Shown: piece by piece, positions 13,101-25,072 of the stretch
Position numbering within the stretch: position 1 is the stretch's first letter
Layout: every line of letters starts with the position of its first letter
Assembly: GCA_013397075.1 (NCBI GenBank)
Contig: VWZS01002579.1
Coordinates: 124,001 to 188,000 of the forward strand
Length of the DNA: 64,000 nt
DNA from: Rhabdornis inornatus
Lineage: Eukaryota; Chordata; Aves; Passeriformes; Rhabdornithidae
Reading direction: 5' to 3'
Translations under genes and position numbers: made by a program
The notes under the pieces: generated by a model
Told to the model about the DNA's origin: nothing
The model's input: the letters and a program-made list of their open reading frames with translations, nothing else
The model's database searches: none

Positions 13101-16000
13101 GGGACTTTCTCCTGTCATCAGGGGCAAACAATCTATTATCTTCACAGAAAATATCTGTTAGCAGTGGGTAAGTTGTGAAAGCAACAATGCCCCAAGGGCT
13201 GTCTGACCCATGAAAAATTAAAAATCCAGAAAAATACTTTGCATAGATGCCTTCTTAAAGAGGCATTAAGAGGTTTATTGAGTTTACAGCTAAAAGTATT
13301 TTCATATAGGTAAACATGGATGGGTCAAAAAGATTAGTTAAAATTCTATCATTCTTTTAAGGAGTATCAAATGGCAAATCACTCCTCCTGGATCAGTTTT
13401 TAAACTCCTCCTGGATCAGTTTTTAAATTGGTGGGGTAGGGGTGTAATTAGTTTGAAAGAGTTTTTAGACAAGTCTGAAGCTACCAGTCACTTTGTAAAA
13501 CACAATTTAATATAATCTACATTAATCCAATGTCCCACAGAAAGAGCATGTGGGACTTTTTCCCCACAGTTTTATGGAGAGGCCCAGATGTTAATCACTC
13601 ATTGATGAATCCTAGAAGTATAAGAGGTCTAATGTCAGACAGTGGCCTATTGTACAAACCCTTCCCACCACACATCCCAGACAGCTCACAAACACTTTAT
13701 TCATCCTGCGTTTTAGAGACCTCAATTTCTTCTCACAGCCCAAGATCTCAAAAAGCCTTTCAAAATGCAACTAAAACTGATAAAACCTTCCTTCAACTCC
13801 CAGTCCTACGAAGTGGCTCTGGTGTCCCCTGCTGAGGGGATGAATTCACTCCCTTCCTTGCTATCTATTGTTGTGACAGCTTTAGTCAATCGGGAGCTTC
13901 AGTCTCAGTGCTCAAATCTACAACATAATTCCTTTTCCCTTCCTGAGAAAGCAAACCAGACCAAAGCTGTTCTTAAAATTTACCAGATCTCTTGGCTGAA
14001 TCCACAACATGCTGCTCCCTAATGAACCTAGGGAATTTGTTCAGTATTCTCATCCTGGTCATCATGTAGTACTAATTAAGTATTAAGTTGTAAAATCCTT
14101 TTACTTTCTCAGAATAGAATGGACATGAAATTGTTTCCAAGAAAACCAGATTTCTGTGGGTTTCCCTGTGCTGTGGCCCATCAGTAGTGCACAGAGTCTA
14201 GGTCAAAGAAACAGTGCCCTGCAGTTCCAACAGGGACCAGTTCTATGAGGGAATGTTCCTAATACAGATATTTTTCTGCTTTTCTTAAACCTTGGTCTGT
14301 ATAAATTCAGTATTTCATCTACTGATATTCTGCCTATTAGAAGCCTGACTCCCTAACAGAAAATCATTCTCATCTGAGCCCTTGCAGTCAACACCTTTTG
14401 TTTCCTCCTCCCAATAAAACCTCTGAGCTGACAGGAGACTGCAGCTTATCCTCTGTCATCATGGTCTGTTTTGTGACATGGATGAGGAGCTACAGAAGTA
14501 GCCAAAACAACACTACTGAGAAGCTGGCACAGAAACAAATTAGCAAGAATGAACAATTGAGGTCGGGGCAAAGAAGGAGATGGGGACATAACTGACCAAG
14601 AGAAAGTATGGTGGAACAGCCATCTGAAACTGTTCTTCAGATTTTTAAGGGATCTGGGATATGTGCTGTCACTGCTTCAGAATAGAAATGGTTAAAATTT
14701 AATATACACAAAATATCTGCTTTAATTGAGATTGAGACAGTCCTAATACTGTTGAATTTTTTTTTCAAAAAGCATTCCTGATGTCGAGTAAGTCTGATTA
14801 ATTTGTAGTTTCCTGGAATTACAAAGTAAACTACGTCTTCAAAGGAATGCTGCAAAGCAGCAATCAGTGCAACCAAGCTTGTCAAATGCACATTTCACAA
14901 TTAGAAAAGGGTCCAATATAGAGAAAGACTGTATAAAATTACCTTTAAATCTTGAAACAATTCTTTAAAATACCAGAAAACAAGCTATAGAGCAGAACAT
15001 TGCATTCAATAATGTAACTCCCATGGGTTCTTTGAGGCATGTGTCTCAAGCATATTTGAATATGCAAGTACAATCCACATACTAAATAAAAAATCCTTGC
15101 TGCAGCTTATAAGATCCAGTTAAAATCTCAGAACTTTGTTTAACTTACAGTCCATATTCTGCATTTCAATAGTTTGATTTTTCTGTGCAACAGCAGATTC
15201 AAAGGACCACGGAATGTTACCTCTGTATTCATTATTATTAGTGCAACATCAAAATATAGCTTCTATTTTTCTCATTCTCTTTTGCCTTCCTTTACAGAGG
15301 AGGAACAAAAGCAGACTAAGACCTAACAGTTTGTGCAAAACACAAGGAATTTCATAAACAGATTTTTTTTGCTTGAGGCTTTGCACTTGTCATGATCTAA
15401 TGGGCAATATCTCACTAGATATTTACTGGAGGAAAAACATACTGCTCAAGTATTTAACTGACATAAATTGTCATAGAGTAAAAAGTGGATGGTGTTACAA
15501 TATTTACAATTAAAATGCAACAAGTGGTCCAGTAAATATTGTTTTGCTTTTCCCTACAGTTTTTTTCCTTTGTGATGCCAAGAGCAGCAGCAATCTGGAA
15601 AGCAGGTTTAGCACAGATTAATGCAGACCTATTCCCAATAGAGAATTTACATTCTTAGTAGCTGGAAGGCACAGGCAACGTGGGTGCTGGTTTCTCAGTT
15701 CCAAAACCAGACCTATTAAACCAAGATGTCCTAACTTATTAATCTTTTCCCAGCTTCATTTACATGTAACAGCATGGAATGCAATGTTGGTATAAATCAA
15801 GTGAAATCAACATCAGGTGTATGAGAACTAGGAATGGACTTAATTTGTTGGGCAGGAAGGAGCACTCCCTTTCAGGTCAAATTTTCAAAAAAAATCTGGC
15901 ACGCTGAACTTCTTGCTAAATTTCTACAACCCCATTTGACATGTGTCTGGCTTTTGTAAATGCAACAGTCTGACTAAAGGATAGCTTAATCAAGAGTTAT
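10150..16000. other. Intergenic DNA, no gene recognised
   Basis: No exon, RNA gene or recognisable transposon was found. A perfect 23-bp direct duplication is present at 13381-13426. Open frames of 60-100 codons are scattered on both strands without family resemblance. Confidence 0.55.
13381..13426. repeat. Perfect 23-bp tandem duplication
   Basis: Two adjacent identical copies (13381-13403 and 13404-13426) beginning ACTCCTCCTGGATCAG. Replication slippage or template switching is the simplest origin. Confidence 0.95.
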
Positions 16001-16043
16001 GGAAGTTGGATCATGCATCACGTAGAACTGGAGAGAAAAACAC

Positions 16044-16187
16044 ACTCCCTTTTATAGTCAAAGTGCCACTCTTTCTTCTGTTTATTGGTTTACTCCCTTT
16101 TATAGTCAAAGTGCCACTCTTTCTTCTGTTTATTGGTTTACTCCCTTTTATAGTCAAAGTGCCACTCTTTCTTCTGTTTATTGGTTT
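16044..16187. repeat. Three perfect tandem copies of a 48-bp unit
   Basis: Copies lie at 16044-16091, 16092-16139 and 16140-16187, with no differences between them. The unit is a multiple of 3 and stays open on the plus strand, giving a repeating hydrophobic 16-residue stretch (LPFIVKVPLFLLFIGL) in an 89-codon frame (16006-16275). There is no homology, promoter or splice support for that frame, so I treat it as fortuitous. Confidence 0.96.
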
Positions 16188-16928
16188 TCTCCTTGAATAT
16201 GTTATTTACTTAGGCTACAAGGCCTCCTTTTTAACCAAATCCATATTTAAAACCAAGCCTACTTCATCCCTGTGACAGATAGATGGAAAACAATGCAGTT
16301 TGTGTTCAATGTGTCCCTAGTATTGAGGGGTGGCCCCTGGTAGTCACAGCTGTACCTCTGCATTGGAAACCACCCTCTTGACAGAGAGAGAAGGATCTGA
16401 AGTTGCATCAGTCATTGTTTCAGTGTGTGGATGCAAATTGCACCCTGTGAAACTGCAGTGTAAGAAACTGCACACCTCTTTGTAATTGCCAGGAGCCATT
16501 TACTGCTCTTTTCCCGTCCCTTGGAGATGATAGTTCTTTCTTCAGGTAAAGGTCACATCAGTAAGGAGTGAACAGTGACTCCAGCCAGAGATAGTGCTCC
16601 ATTTGAAAACTAAAATAGACAAGAATAATTCAGCTACTTGTTCAGCACAGCCTGGAGTGAGCACACTGTGGTGTTTTGGAGAACCTCACGGTCTCAGTGC
16701 CATTCTCACTGTAAATACCTAAGCAGCTTAGTAAACACTCGTGTTTTTTGAGCATAAAGCCCTCTGTTATGAATAAGAAGTGAAGCTGGATAATGGATTT
16801 GGGGGTACATGTGCAAGGCAGAGCCGATGTCCCCAAAGCATGCTTCCTGCCCAAATGTGCCACCACAGCTGAAGTCTTTACATCTCTAGTTGCAAAAGAA
16901 AGCCCTGCCTTCAGCAGCAATCCAGAAC

Positions 16929-17080
16929 ATCACAGAATCATAGAACCACTTGGATTGGAAGGGATATTTTAGAGGTCATCTTCAAATGACCTTGCAATGA
17001 GCAGGAACATCTTCAACTACATGGGAAGGCTGCTCAGAGTCCCATGTTCCCAGGGATGGGGCATCCACCACGTTTCTAGG
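16929..17080 (-). mobile_element. CR1 LINE 3'-end fragment
   Basis: The plus strand begins CACAGAATCATAGAACC, then TTGGATTGGAAGGGA, and later CCCAGGGATGGGGCATCCAC. This is the reverse complement of the conserved CR1 3' terminus ending in repeats of ATTCTATG. It is a typical 5'-truncated short bird CR1, clearly diverged. Confidence 0.88.
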
Positions 17081-17084
17081 AGCA

Positions 17085-19545
17085 CAGTAGGTAGGAAATC
17101 AATGCTTAAAAGATGCATAAGGGACAGTCATGTGTATTAGATGACTTAAATTCACAGTGATATAAGTGAAGAAACTGCAGCTTATACTCAGTTCATATCC
17201 ATACTCAGCTTGAGCTTCTGAGCAAAACCAAGATCAGGCTGTACTATGGAAGACTATAGAGAAAGAAAATAGGTCAGGACTTGAACAATTTAACTGATGT
17301 TAAATTTTAGAGAGTGGCCCTGTGCATTTTCCTTTTCCTAGTGGCTCTTTCAAAAATGACAACAGAGCTGTTGTGAAGAATAAGATGCTTGGCACACCAG
17401 TGCCAGCTGTACCTCACTCCCTAATGGCATTGTGAACCTCCCAACAGTAATATGAAGAGTTAAGGGTCTCCGGCTTGGCATTTAGAGACTGACAGAACAA
17501 ATTTCTACATATCATGCTAGCTTGAATTACTGGGATTGAGAACTGGGATTTCTCTTGTTCTGACGCATCCTAAGTGTGTAAAATGCATGGAGTTGCTTTT
17601 GCAATTGGAGTGAGCCCCTCTCCAGATGATCTATCTCCACAAGGAAAGTGGAGAAACTCCTCCTTCCCCAGCCTTTCAGAACACACAGCACTGATTTAAC
17701 TACTGCCTTGGAGCTAAGAGGCCAGGAGGCTTTTTTCTGTACTAACAGCAGCTGAAAGTCTCATGTTCATTGGCTAATAGCTCCTTTAGGACTGGCTTCT
17801 GGCTTACTTCAAGTTGATTTCTCAAAGACATCCAAAGAAATCCCCTTTGAAGTATTTGAAGAAATCCCATTTCAAAGTATTGGCAAAGATTCAGTGGGAG
17901 CTGAATCTTTCCTGATTTCTATCTCCTATTTAATATTTTGCTTAATACAACATCTTCAATTATGTGTAGCAGACTTTCAGTTACAGCTTGAGCTGTATTT
18001 TGTAATGAGTACTCAGTGCAATTCAAGACAGTTTGAGAAACTCCCTATTGTGTTTTTTTTAAAGAACAAATGGAAGAATGAAAACCACAAATTTAATTTA
18101 AAATAGCATTACCTGCAGGGCCCTAGAGCTGGATACTAAATCCCAGGCTGATCACAACCATACCACTAAGCCAGCCAATGACCCCAGCACTCTGCTCAGC
18201 ACCAGGGGGAAGAAGACAAAGACTTCTGAGCTGCACTTCTGAATTTTCCCTACTCCAGGCTCCAAAGTTTTCTAGCACACAGCTTCCACAGAAAGCTTGG
18301 AGGGCCTTCATTCTCACCCAAGCCCAACACCAAACCATATCCATAAGCACATCTACATGTTTTGTAAAAAGACTGCGTGACATTAAGGTATTCACTACAT
18401 TTTATAAGTACAGAAAGAAAAGGTTTAAGAACTTGAGTAGAAACATTGAGTAAATTAGAGCATAATTTGGATTAGAAACTGAGATTTCTATTTCCCATTG
18501 CCATGCTTAAACTTCAGAACAATACTCTCTGTTCTGGCATACATCTGATTTGTCTTGGTCCTTCTCTAGAGACTAAACCTCTGGAAGGATGGAATCTTCC
18601 ATCCCTAATTCCCATGGAAATGAATTAGAAAGACTCAGGACTGAGCACTTAAATTGCAATCTTAATGTTTTGTAGTCTTTTTTTGTGTTAACCCAGCACC
18701 TGCACTCTCAGCACTCAGTACTTAAACTGTGATTATAAAAGTAATTAGAAATAGTCACAGGTACCTATATTCCAAAGGCTCCAAATTATATTTGGCAAAC
18801 TAAAGTTATAATGTATGGTGTAAGAAAAACACACATAATTTGTCATCCTAATTAATGAGTCTGGATAAGATAAGTCATATTACACCTGAATACATTACAT
18901 ACTCTTGAAAGCCTGTGACTTCTCTCCTCATTATGGGTCCACCCACAGGAGATGACTGCAACCTTTAGCAGAAGACACGTTACGTCTGAACTATTTTCGG
19001 GTGCTTTCAGCTGATGATGTGTCCAGAATAATCATAATACCACCACATGCCAGCAGATACTGTACCACAGTCCTTGTGACTGACTGTCTGAAGAACTATA
19101 TTCTTAGCTATAAGTACTAGGATCAGGGCGGTCTGGAACCAAGAATCTCTTAACTTTGCAATAGTCAGCTTGTGGATTTGGCAGCTGAAAGATGAACTGC
19201 CTAATTTCCAAACACAGCAAGTGCAAGTTAAAAAGCCTTCTCTTCCGCTTGTGCATTACTTCAGAACTTGCAGGGCAGAGTGGGTTTGAAGCCTGGCATG
19301 CAGAAATGTACAGTAGAATGTGGTTTGTTAACCTCTTACAAACTCCTGGGCACAGTGAGGACACAGTGAAGTAACACTGCTGCTCTCACTGAACCAGTTG
19401 TGGTGCCTTACACACAGGGTGGGTTCAATGAGGTTTCTTTAGTGGCCACTCCTGGGTGGCTACTGTTCCCTCCATGCCTTATGCAATCCTTATGCTGTAA
19501 GCATGGCTCACATCTCTTCTTGCTCCCTACTGAACAGATTTTTGT
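17085..19545. other. Intergenic DNA, no gene recognised
   Basis: Only weak internal structure is seen, namely an imperfect duplication of about 27 bp around 17830-17881. No exon or RNA gene was recognised. Confidence 0.5.
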
Positions 19546-19550
19546 GGTAA

Positions 19551-20140
19551 TTCATGGTTCAACCCCAGCCAGACCCAAGCCCCTGGCAGCTGCTTGCTTG
19601 CTCCCCCACCAGTGGGATTGTGGAGAGAATGAGGTGGGTAAAAGCTGGAAAATCCATGGGTTGAGATAAAGACATCTTAATAGGAAAAGCAAAGGCTGCA
19701 CACACAAGCAAAGCAAAACAAGGAATTGATTCCCTGCTTCCCATGGGCAGGCAGGTATTCAGCACCTCCAGGAGAGCAGGGCTCCTTTCCCTGGAAGAGT
19801 GATTTGGGAGGACAAACACCATCACTGCAAACATCCCCTCCTTCCTCCTTCTTCCTCCCCCCTTACATACTGATCAGGATGTCACAGGGCCTGGAGCATC
19901 CCTTGGCTCAGTCAGGGTCACCTGTCCTGGCTTTTTCTCCTCCCAACATCCCAGGCACCCCCAGCCCCTCCCCAGCATGGCCTTTGAGGGGCAGGAAAAG
20001 CCTTGGCTCTGTGCAATCCCTGCTCAGCAATAACAACATCTCTGTGTTATTAGCCCTGTGTGCAGCACAGATCCAAACCACAGCCCCACTCCAGCCCCTG
20101 GGAAGGAAACTAAACTCCACTCCAGCCCAAAGTAGCACAG
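19551..20140 (-). mobile_element. Decayed solo LTR of an avian endogenous retrovirus
   Basis: Read on the minus strand this follows the order of a widespread bird ERV LTR that I recognise: a start resembling CTGGGCTGGAGTGGAGTTTA, a middle matching the GGGAGGAGAAAAAGCCAGGA type, a decayed TATA region near 19865, a polyadenylation-like block (CTATTAAGATGTCTTTATCT, about 19667-19686) followed by CAACCCATGG, and an end GCTGGGGTTGAACCATGA. No gag, pol or env sequence flanks it, so it is probably a solo LTR. Target-site duplications are not clear. The 200-codon plus-strand frame across it (19726-20328) is antisense to the LTR and not a gene. Confidence 0.72.
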
Positions 20141-20144
20141 GTAG

Positions 20145-23100
20145 GAGGAGGAGGAGAGCCTGCCTTCTCCCTTCCCATGCCACACAAGACTCCAGGGACT
20201 GCACTTTGCACAAGGAGCAACAGGCATGGTCAGAAGGAAGACAAGTCCTGAAAATACGACAGTGGCTGCCACCAAAAAGCCTCAGAAAAACATGGGAAAA
20301 ATCTAGGCTGCAATTTCTCAAGTGCTAACAGCAATCCACTTACATAATAAGAAATGTTACTGAAACTCACACCTTTAGAAGCATAATACAAATGAATGTT
20401 TTCTCATTGTTTCTCATCAGGGACAACATTAGGTATTTGTGTTACTTCTAAAGCAGCTTGCTTTGAGATAGGTAAATTCAGAAGGAAAAATAACAGCCAC
20501 AGGGCTAAATCAGCCACATCCAGTTCACCTCCTATCAGTTCCTGTCGTGCTGCCATCATAACAACCACGAAACTCCCATAGAACTGGTTTGGTTTTGGTT
20601 TCTTGTGTGGTACTGAATCATTACTGGTCACATCAGGTACCTCAAAAATAAATTAGCTCCACATGAGATAGCTGCACAACCTTTATTATGCAGCAAGAAA
20701 GAAATTAGCATGTCCAAAATCCACTCAGTCATCTGCCTTTCCTAGTGCACTAAATACTTACAATTATGCATATTTTGAATATTTCCAACCAGAATTAGAG
20801 AAGGTTAAGTTAGAAGTTTTCTTTCCTTATGGCTTAGTCCCAGCCATAAACAGTTAGCAACAAAAATTATCCCAAATGAAAAATCTGCCTGTTTTCTGAA
20901 TAAAAGTTGCTCTTAAAAATAGCCAAAAATTCAACACCACAGGAGTATGGAATGGAGACAGAAATGTGCAGGTAGCTAAAGCCCACTGGGGAAAATATTT
21001 ACAGCTATGCAATATTAAGCTATGCAGGGTATCCCATACCATCTTGTCTAGTGGAATTACCATTGCACAATTTGTGCTGGGGGTCTACAAAAACTGCAGT
21101 TCTGAACTTTCCGGAAAACAAAGCAGGGCTGACTTATTCACTGCTCATCTTCCTCTCACGTGATCTTTGCTTTGAGGCACTGAAAATATTGATGCACCCC
21201 CAGTGTTTTTCCCTTGCAGAAATCAACTATTTTCATTACTCATCTCTTTGTGTTCCTGCCCTCATCTCTTGCACAATGTACATGATGCAAAGGGATCACA
21301 TGGTTTTTAAATTCTGTTGAAGCTGGTGATACAGCAAGATCATCTTGTCTGTAAGTCTCTACCTGGCCCGTTGGGAAGGGTGCTGTTAAGGGTAAAGATG
21401 ACACGTGATGTCTACATGTAGCCATGATCTGAGTCTGCTAAATGTGAAATGATCTAGGGTATAATTTTAGGAACACTGAAAATTTCTGAAAGATATCCTA
21501 TCTCTGCCTCAGAGCTGGCACAGCAAGTGGTTTGCACTGCTCCTGAATGTAACACTGAGTGTCTCCTACAGCCTGGGGCACTATGCAACTGGTTCTGTCA
21601 AGTACCAGCTGAGAACATTTCAGAGAGAAATATAAACCCTTGCATCCCATCACATTGATCAGGGTCACATCAAAGAAATCATGATTGGCATCAATCTTGT
21701 CTCCTAGAAAGACCATATATCTTGTGATTAGGTAATGGGAGGCAAAAGATTTATCTTCAGACAGCTTCCTGAGGTGGATTACAATCCTTGCACCATTTTG
21801 ACAGGTGGAAATTAAAGCAAAGGGAGACTGAGTTATTTAAGGCTACATGGAAATCAGAAAGACAGAAGAAAAGGGATCACATTCCTTAACATCCTGGCTA
21901 TAAGGCCAGAGCACTCATTCCTGGTTACAGGTACAAGAAACAGAAAAAAGAGGGTGAGTGCTGATTAACAGGTTGATCCTCAGCCTCACTCACAGCAGAA
22001 GAATTAAATGCTGTGTTAGGATCATGTGCTCAAACCTCCCACAGTTGTGGCTCACATTTGGTGTGAGTCAGTGAGAAACATTCCTGAAAGTTCATGTGTC
22101 CTCACTGAACAAATGCCAGTGGCCAGCAGGCAGCAGCATTTTGCAAACACCAATCTGGTGCATTAATAGAACATCACATGCTCTTATTAGGGTAACACTA
22201 CATCAGCTTCATGTAATACCTACAGGAGCCTTCATGAAATGTCATGTCTAAAGATGAACTGCAGTTAGCTTTTATCTTCCTGTGCAGTTTATCTTTCTGT
22301 GAACATGCCCCTCCAGCCCTGATGCAAGTTTATATTACTGTGTTTTAATAAAAAAGGGAAGACAAAATATTGCCAGGTTTAGCTTTGTTTATCAGAAGTA
22401 TTTTAAAAGCTGAAAGCCATTTTTGTATGAGCATCAGTGTGCACACACCTCAAGACAGGGACATTCTTTACAGTATCTTCAGCTTTAGGCACATCTGGCG
22501 GCAGCAGCAGGGAGACACCTCCGGACTCTTCAGGAGTAAGAAGGTGTAGGAGCGCTCTGTGTAGTGACAGACCACAGAAATACAGACATAGCAAAGCTGC
22601 AGAGCAACAGACAGGCTAAATTCTACTTTTGCAAGTCTGAAAATGACAACATTTTCCCAAGGCTGGTGTCTCATTTTTCTTCTAATATCTACTCCTTAGT
22701 TTTCTCTTAGCCAAGTTTTATAGAGATGTGTCTACTGATGTCAGTCCCAGTTTACATCACTGTGAGAGAATCTGAAGTTTTTTCACCTCCATCACTTTGC
22801 AAACTATATATTCTGATTGACTCCATGAGTCCTGTCTAGTTTGAGGGTAAGTGAAACACTCCAGGATGGTTCATCTGCTACAGCATATTTAATTTTTATT
22901 TAGCTTTAACACTGGACCATCCTCAGGTCATACCTGAATGAGGATCTGCCAGCCTCACCCTGTTTCTGAATGATGAATCTACTGACTGCAGTCTGTTTTA
23001 ACAGGGAATTCCTAACCAGTTTCCATGCATTTTGTGGTTCAGTTGTCTTGGAACACCCAGCAGATCTGATGTGACTCAGGTATGGCAGATCTGAGTAAGC

Positions 23101-24490
23101 ACTGGGCCAGTGATCTGCACACAGGCATTAAACCCTGATGTGTAATATCGACATGCATGCATCAGCTCTGCCGTTTGTGCAGTACAGGTCCAACATCCTC
23201 GCTTACTGCACCTATAACACAGAGACAGTCACCCCAAGGTCAGTTACTCCAAGGGACTTGGTTTCTCAGCCACATTCTGACTGCTCTTTCATTTAAAACA
23301 TACTGTTGTGTTTTGAGGGTGAGCTTGTTTTTGTTGTTGTTATTTTTTTTCCTAACACATCCCTGCAAAGCATTTCCAGTCAATGAAATAATATTTTTAA
23401 GGTTCAATTTTGACATATTTTTCCTACCTGCCCTAACCATAGCTTTAATATCTGCAGTTTAGTTTTAGTATGAACAGATATAAGTAAACTACAGTAAAAA
23501 TATTGATTTATGCATGCTGGTGAGTAGATCTACAAAGCCTGAAAGCAGTTACTGCTCAACCATTTGAGCTTTTACTGATGTTGCTTCTGTAAGGAGAGAG
23601 TTTGACAGAACACACAAACTCCACAATTTAGAAAACTGAATTGAAATTAGCTGTTGTCATTTTCTCTCTAGTACTTAGATATGTATTTTCCAAGCAACTG
23701 TACCTTCTTCCCTTACTTTGCTGCTTCTTTATATGCTTATTTTATTTCTTTCAAATGTTCTAATCTGCTCAGATGGTGTGAAGCTCTAAAAAAATTTCTG
23801 TTGTGTTTTAGTGCCATCACAGAAAGATACATAATTTAAAAATAAAGCAGCTGTTATAAGACAAGTAGGACTAAACTAAACCAAAGTTCTTCACTGACAC
23901 TTCCAGAACTAAGAGAAGTTTAATTCTGTTGAAATACTGCTGGCTTTTCATTCATGCCAGACCAGGCAGCCACACCAGCCTTTCTTTTGGTAACACAAAT
24001 ACATTTTTAGATGTGTTGGGTACTGCTGAATGCTGAGGCCTGAGTCCCATCTGAAAGATGCCTCAGGCTGAAATCAAAGCTGTTACCCCACTGGATGCAC
24101 AGAGGTGGCATCCAAGAGATCGGGATGAGGCAACCAGGATAAAAAGCATCCTATGTGGAAAGTAGGTGCAGGCTTAAAGAGGAGTAGTGCAAGGAGCAAA
24201 TTATCTGTGTTGTTGAAAAAGCAGCCGTGTTCCCCTTTGTCACTATCTCACCTGCCCCGGCCATGGATCATGCCTGGTCTTGGTGCAAGGGTGAGGATGA
24301 GCCCCTGGTGCACTTGTCTCTGCGGGTCACGCCTCTCCCCTGCACTCCCCAGCCTCCCACCTGCCCTCTCCGAGGCCTTGGCACTGCCACAGTGCCTGCA
24401 CCACCGCAGGCTGGGTGGAAACAGGGATGGCAGCAGGTCCTCCCTCCACCCCCGTGTCCGGAGAAGAGTGGGGAGGAGAGTGGGGAGGTG
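20145..24490. other. Intergenic DNA upstream of SULT4A1
   Basis: AT-rich and without recognised features until about 24,230, where GC content rises into the SULT4A1 promoter region. No exon of a third gene was recognised between PNPLA3 and SULT4A1. Confidence 0.55.
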
Positions 24491-24497
24491 AGGCCGG

Positions 24498-24553
24498 CAT
24501 CCATCCATCCATCCATCCATCCATCCATAATCCATCCCTTCCATCCATCATCC
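24498..24553. repeat. (CATC)n microsatellite bordering the assembly gap
   Basis: About eight perfect CATC units (24498-24528) continue as imperfect CATC/CCTT units up to the first N. The repeat runs into the gap, so its true length is unknown. Confidence 0.93.
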
Positions 24554-24861
24554 NNNNNNNNNNNNNNNNNNNNNNNNNNNNNNNNNNNNNNNNNNNNNNN
24601 NNNNNNNNNNNNNNNNNNNNNNNNNNNNNNNNNNNNNNNNNNNNNNNNNNNNNNNNNNNNNNNNNNNNNNNNNNNNNNNNNNNNNNNNNNNNNNNNNNNN
24701 NNNNNNNNNNNNNNNNNNNNNNNNNNNNNNNNNNNNNNNNNNNNNNNNNNNNNNNNNNNNNNNNNNNNNNNNNNNNNNNNNNNNNNNNNNNNNNNNNNNN
24801 NNNNNNNNNNNNNNNNNNNNNNNNNNNNNNNNNNNNNNNNNNNNNNNNNNNNNNNNNNNNN
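24554..24861. other. Assembly gap, 308 N
   Basis: Run of unknown bases between the CATC microsatellite and the SULT4A1 5' UTR. It probably contains the core promoter and transcription start. The N count need not equal the real length. Confidence 0.99.
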
Positions 24862-24903
24862 GCCCGCGCACCTCGGCCTCCCCCGCGGCCCGCAGGGAAG
24901 AGG

Positions 24904-25072
24904 ATGGCGGAGAGCGAGGCCGAGACCCCCAGCACGCCCTGCGAGTTCGAGAGCAAATACTTCGAGTACAATGGGGTGCGGCTGCCGCCCTTCTGCCGCG
25001 GGAAGATGGAGGAGATCGCCAATTTCCCGGTGAGGGACAGCGACGTCTGGATTGTCACCTATCCCAAATCAG
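24904..25072 (+). CDS. SULT4A1: SULT4A1 coding exon 1
   Basis: Residues 1-56 plus the first base of Gly57, with donor GTAGGC at 25073. It encodes the Thr-Pro-containing N-terminal tail and the first part of the PAPS loop (TYPKS). The ATG context is GAGGATGG. Only 42 bases of 5' UTR are visible before the gap. Confidence 0.98.

Noticed and set aside
19726..20328. 200-codon plus-strand frame
   Set aside because: It lies across a decayed LTR on the opposite strand and has no resemblance to a known protein.
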